Below, piece after piece: positions 62,372 to 64,000 of a stretch of 64,000 bases of DNA. Position 1 is the first letter of the stretch; each line of letters starts with the position of its first letter. The notes beneath the pieces were generated by a model. That model had not been told where the DNA came from and ran no database searches. It saw nothing but the letters and a program-made list of their open reading frames with translations. Both the position numbers and the translations under genes were made by a program. Origin of the DNA: Paenibacillus glucanolyticus NBRC 15330 (GTDB lineage Bacteria; Bacillota; Bacilli; Paenibacillales; Paenibacillaceae); contig NZ_BIMC01000008.1 of NCBI RefSeq assembly GCF_004000885.1, forward strand, positions 159,147 through 223,146, in the 5' to 3' direction.

Positions 62372-63742
62372 ATGGAGCGTTTCTTTAAGCTAAAGGAACA
62401 CGGAACAAATGTAAGAACCGAGATTATTGCAGGCTTGACCACTTTTATGACCATGGCTTACATCCTGCTGGTCAACAATCTGTTCTTGGGTCCTGAGGGC
62501 GCGGGCATTCCGCAGGAAGGCGTGTTCTTCGCCACTGCAGTCGGTGCGGGTCTTGTGACGATGGCGATGGGCTTTTTTGTTAACATCCCGGTTGCATTGG
62601 CACCTGGTATGGGATTGAATGCGTATTTCATGACCGTCGTGTTAAGCTCAAATGGAGCGATTACCTGGCAGGCGGCACTCGGCGCCGTATTTATCTCCGG
62701 TATCGTCTTCATCATTCTTACGGTAACGAAGGTTCGCCAAATGCTGTTGACGGCAGTTCCGAATAACTTGAAGATTGCAATCACAGTCGGTATTGGCTTG
62801 TTCATCACGATTGTTGGACTTAAGCTCGGTAATATTGTTACGGCTTCGATTAATCCGGGAACCGATATTACTCATCCTGTACCGGGCGGTGCCTTCAACC
62901 TGGGCTTGGGGAATTTCGTTGAGAACAAAGATACACTGCTTGCGATTATCGGCCTTTTCCTGATCGCCATCCTGATGGTTCTGAAGTTAAAAGGCGCTTT
63001 GCTTATCGGTATCGTGCTGACAACGCTGATCGGTATTCCTATGGGAGTTACGGATCTGTCAGGTCTGAGCGGTGCAAGCTGGATTCCTTCATTTGATAAT
63101 CTGGCTGTCGGTCAGATGGATCTGAAGGGTGCGCTTGGCATTGGTCTAATAGAAGTTATTTTCATTTTTACATTCGTTGAATTGTTTGACACGTTCGGTA
63201 CGCTGGTTGGTACGGCAGGCCGCGCCGGACTTCTGAAGAACAAAGAGGAAGGCGAGAAGAAGCTTGGTAAAGCGATGCTCGTTGATGCCGGCGGCGTAAG
63301 TGCGGGTGCGTTCCTTGGAACGAGCACAATCACCGCTTTCGTGGAGAGTACTTCCGGTGTTGCTGAAGGTGGACGTACAGGCTTGACTGCTGTAACGACA
63401 GGTGTGCTGTTCATTCTGGCATTGTTCTTGGCTCCAATCGCTTTGGTTGTTCCTTCTGCCGCTACAGCTCCGGCGCTTGTCATTGTCGGCGTACTGATGA
63501 TGAGTCAGGTACGCGATATCGACTGGGATGATTTCATGCAAGCTTTCCCGGCATTCTTGACCATCATCCTGATGCCTTTCACTGGCGGTATCGCTAACGG
63601 CATCTCCGCTGGTATCATTGCTTATGTGGTACTGGCTGTGTTCGGTAAGCTGACTGGACGCACAGATACGAAGGTGCATTGGCTGATGTGGATCCTGTTT
63701 GTGATCATTTTGATCCGCTATGCTTTCCTGGGTGCTGAATAA
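62372..63742 (+). CDS. pbuG: Guanine/hypoxanthine permease, NCS2 family (AzgA-like)
   Basis: 456 residues from ATG 62372 (AAGGGGGAT upstream). About 12-14 membrane helices; family motifs are EIIAGLTTFMTMAYILLVNN at the start, ALAPGMGLNAYF, EVIFIFTFVELFDTFGTLVGTAGRAG, GTSTITAFVESTSGVAEGGRTGL. AzgA-type transporters take up guanine and hypoxanthine by proton symport. The guanine-type riboswitch in its leader agrees: uptake should be shut when guanine is plentiful. A frame from 62330 would add 14 residues with no site. A terminator follows. Confidence 0.95.
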   Translation: MERFFKLKEHGTNVRTEIIAGLTTFMTMAYILLVNNLFLGPEGAGIPQEGVFFATAVGAGLVTMAMGFFVNIPVALAPGMGLNAYFMTVVLSSNGAITWQAALGAVFISGIVFIILTVTKVRQMLLTAVPNNLKIAITVGIGLFITIVGLKLGNIVTASINPGTDITHPVPGGAFNLGLGNFVENKDTLLAIIGLFLIAILMVLKLKGALLIGIVLTTLIGIPMGVTDLSGLSGASWIPSFDNLAVGQMDLKGALGIGLIEVIFIFTFVELFDTFGTLVGTAGRAGLLKNKEEGEKKLGKAMLVDAGGVSAGAFLGTSTITAFVESTSGVAEGGRTGLTAVTTGVLFILALFLAPIALVVPSAATAPALVIVGVLMMSQVRDIDWDDFMQAFPAFLTIILMPFTGGIANGISAGIIAYVVLAVFGKLTGRTDTKVHWLMWILFVIILIRYAFLGAE

Positions 63743-63767
63743 CAATTTCATAGTTGTTGCATAATAG

Positions 63768-63797
63768 AACCGTCTCGTTCAGAGGCGGTTTTTTTTA
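63768..63797 (+). terminator. Terminator after pbuG
   Basis: AACCGTCT (63768-63775) pairs with AGGCGGTT (63783-63790, one G-U), followed by eight T. Confidence 0.88.
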
Positions 63798-63811
63798 TTT
63801 TAAAAAAATGC

Positions 63812-63955
63812 TTGCATAGTAACTAAGTCATGTGGTATATTCTAATTCCGGCCGAGAAAACACGGTTGGCACACGGTTCGAAAGTAAACAAGCCAAATGA
63901 ATTTGAAAAATAAATTCAAAAAAAGCTTGTAACGATCGAGCGGATGTGGTAAGAT
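63812..63955 (+). promoter_or_regulatory. Two tandem promoter-like sequences at the window edge
   Basis: P1: TTGCAT (63812-63817), 18 bases, TATATT (63836-63841). P2: TTGTAA (63927-63932), 17 bases, TAAGAT (63950-63955). Between them lies a 7-bp inverted repeat TGAATTT/AAATTCA (63898-63904 with 63912-63918). No start codon with a ribosome site follows before the window ends. Tandem promoters with a long leader recall stable-RNA operons, but the gene is outside the window. Confidence 0.5.
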
Positions 63956-64000
63956 ATAAAAGTTGCTAACGAGATAAATTGTTGGTGACAAGCAAGAAAG

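Overview
The window looks like a chromosomal segment of a Paenibacillus-type bacterium (Bacillota, Paenibacillaceae). The reasons are strong Shine-Dalgarno sequences, frequent GTG/TTG starts, three carbohydrate ABC transporters each beside YesM/YesN-type two-component genes, surface enzymes carrying copper-amine-oxidase-like stalk domains, and Bacillus-like housekeeping genes (folE, ddl, acnA, map, hemL, guaA, pbuG). I see no rRNA, tRNA, CRISPR array, insertion sequence or prophage. Species is not resolved; the genus is inferred from gene content and style only.

Left part (1-23 kb): the tail of a signal peptidase I gene; a natural fusion of epoxyqueuosine reductase with O6-alkylguanine-DNA alkyltransferase; a YneF-type membrane protein; folE. 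On the minus strand follows a three-gene module (lipoprotein, lipase with a C-terminal helical domain, 90-residue WxG protein) arranged like a type VII secretion lipase toxin with immunity lipoprotein and targeting partner. Then come a superoxide dismutase fused to a DUF2935-like helical domain, a membrane-anchored hydrolase, an IclR regulator, a GntR/DUF1648 operon with a perfect palindromic operator, a 51-residue small gene, aconitase, an amidase_6 protein, ddl, uvsE, an inositol-phosphatase family gene, a GDSL esterase, a transporter remnant, a TetR regulator and map.

Middle and right part (23.6-55 kb): three CUT1-type ABC importers (binding protein plus two permeases, no ATPase and no glycoside hydrolase). 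System A is HK-RR-permease-permease-SBP, system B is HK-RR-SBP-permease-permease, and system C is RR-HK-RR-SBP-permease-permease. Between A and B lie an aminoglycoside 6-adenylyltransferase-like gene preceded by an 8-codon leader ORF, hemL, an LCP-family gene, bcp, pirin, a polysaccharide deacetylase, and a DUF1641/NDH-2 pair. Sites matching or nearly matching the cre consensus precede systems B and C, suggesting CcpA control.

End (55-64 kb): a MoxR-DUF58-transglutaminase operon behind two consecutive inverted repeats; guaA; a short tandem repeat; a guanine-type purine riboswitch ahead of a PbuG-like purine permease; then two promoter-like sequences leading out of the window.

The most notable points are the reverse-order lipase/WxG/lipoprotein module, a GTTTCA-N5-TGAAAC operator shared by the IclR gene and aconitase, the QueG-Ogt fusion, the RR-HK-RR triad, and the structured leader of the MoxR operon.
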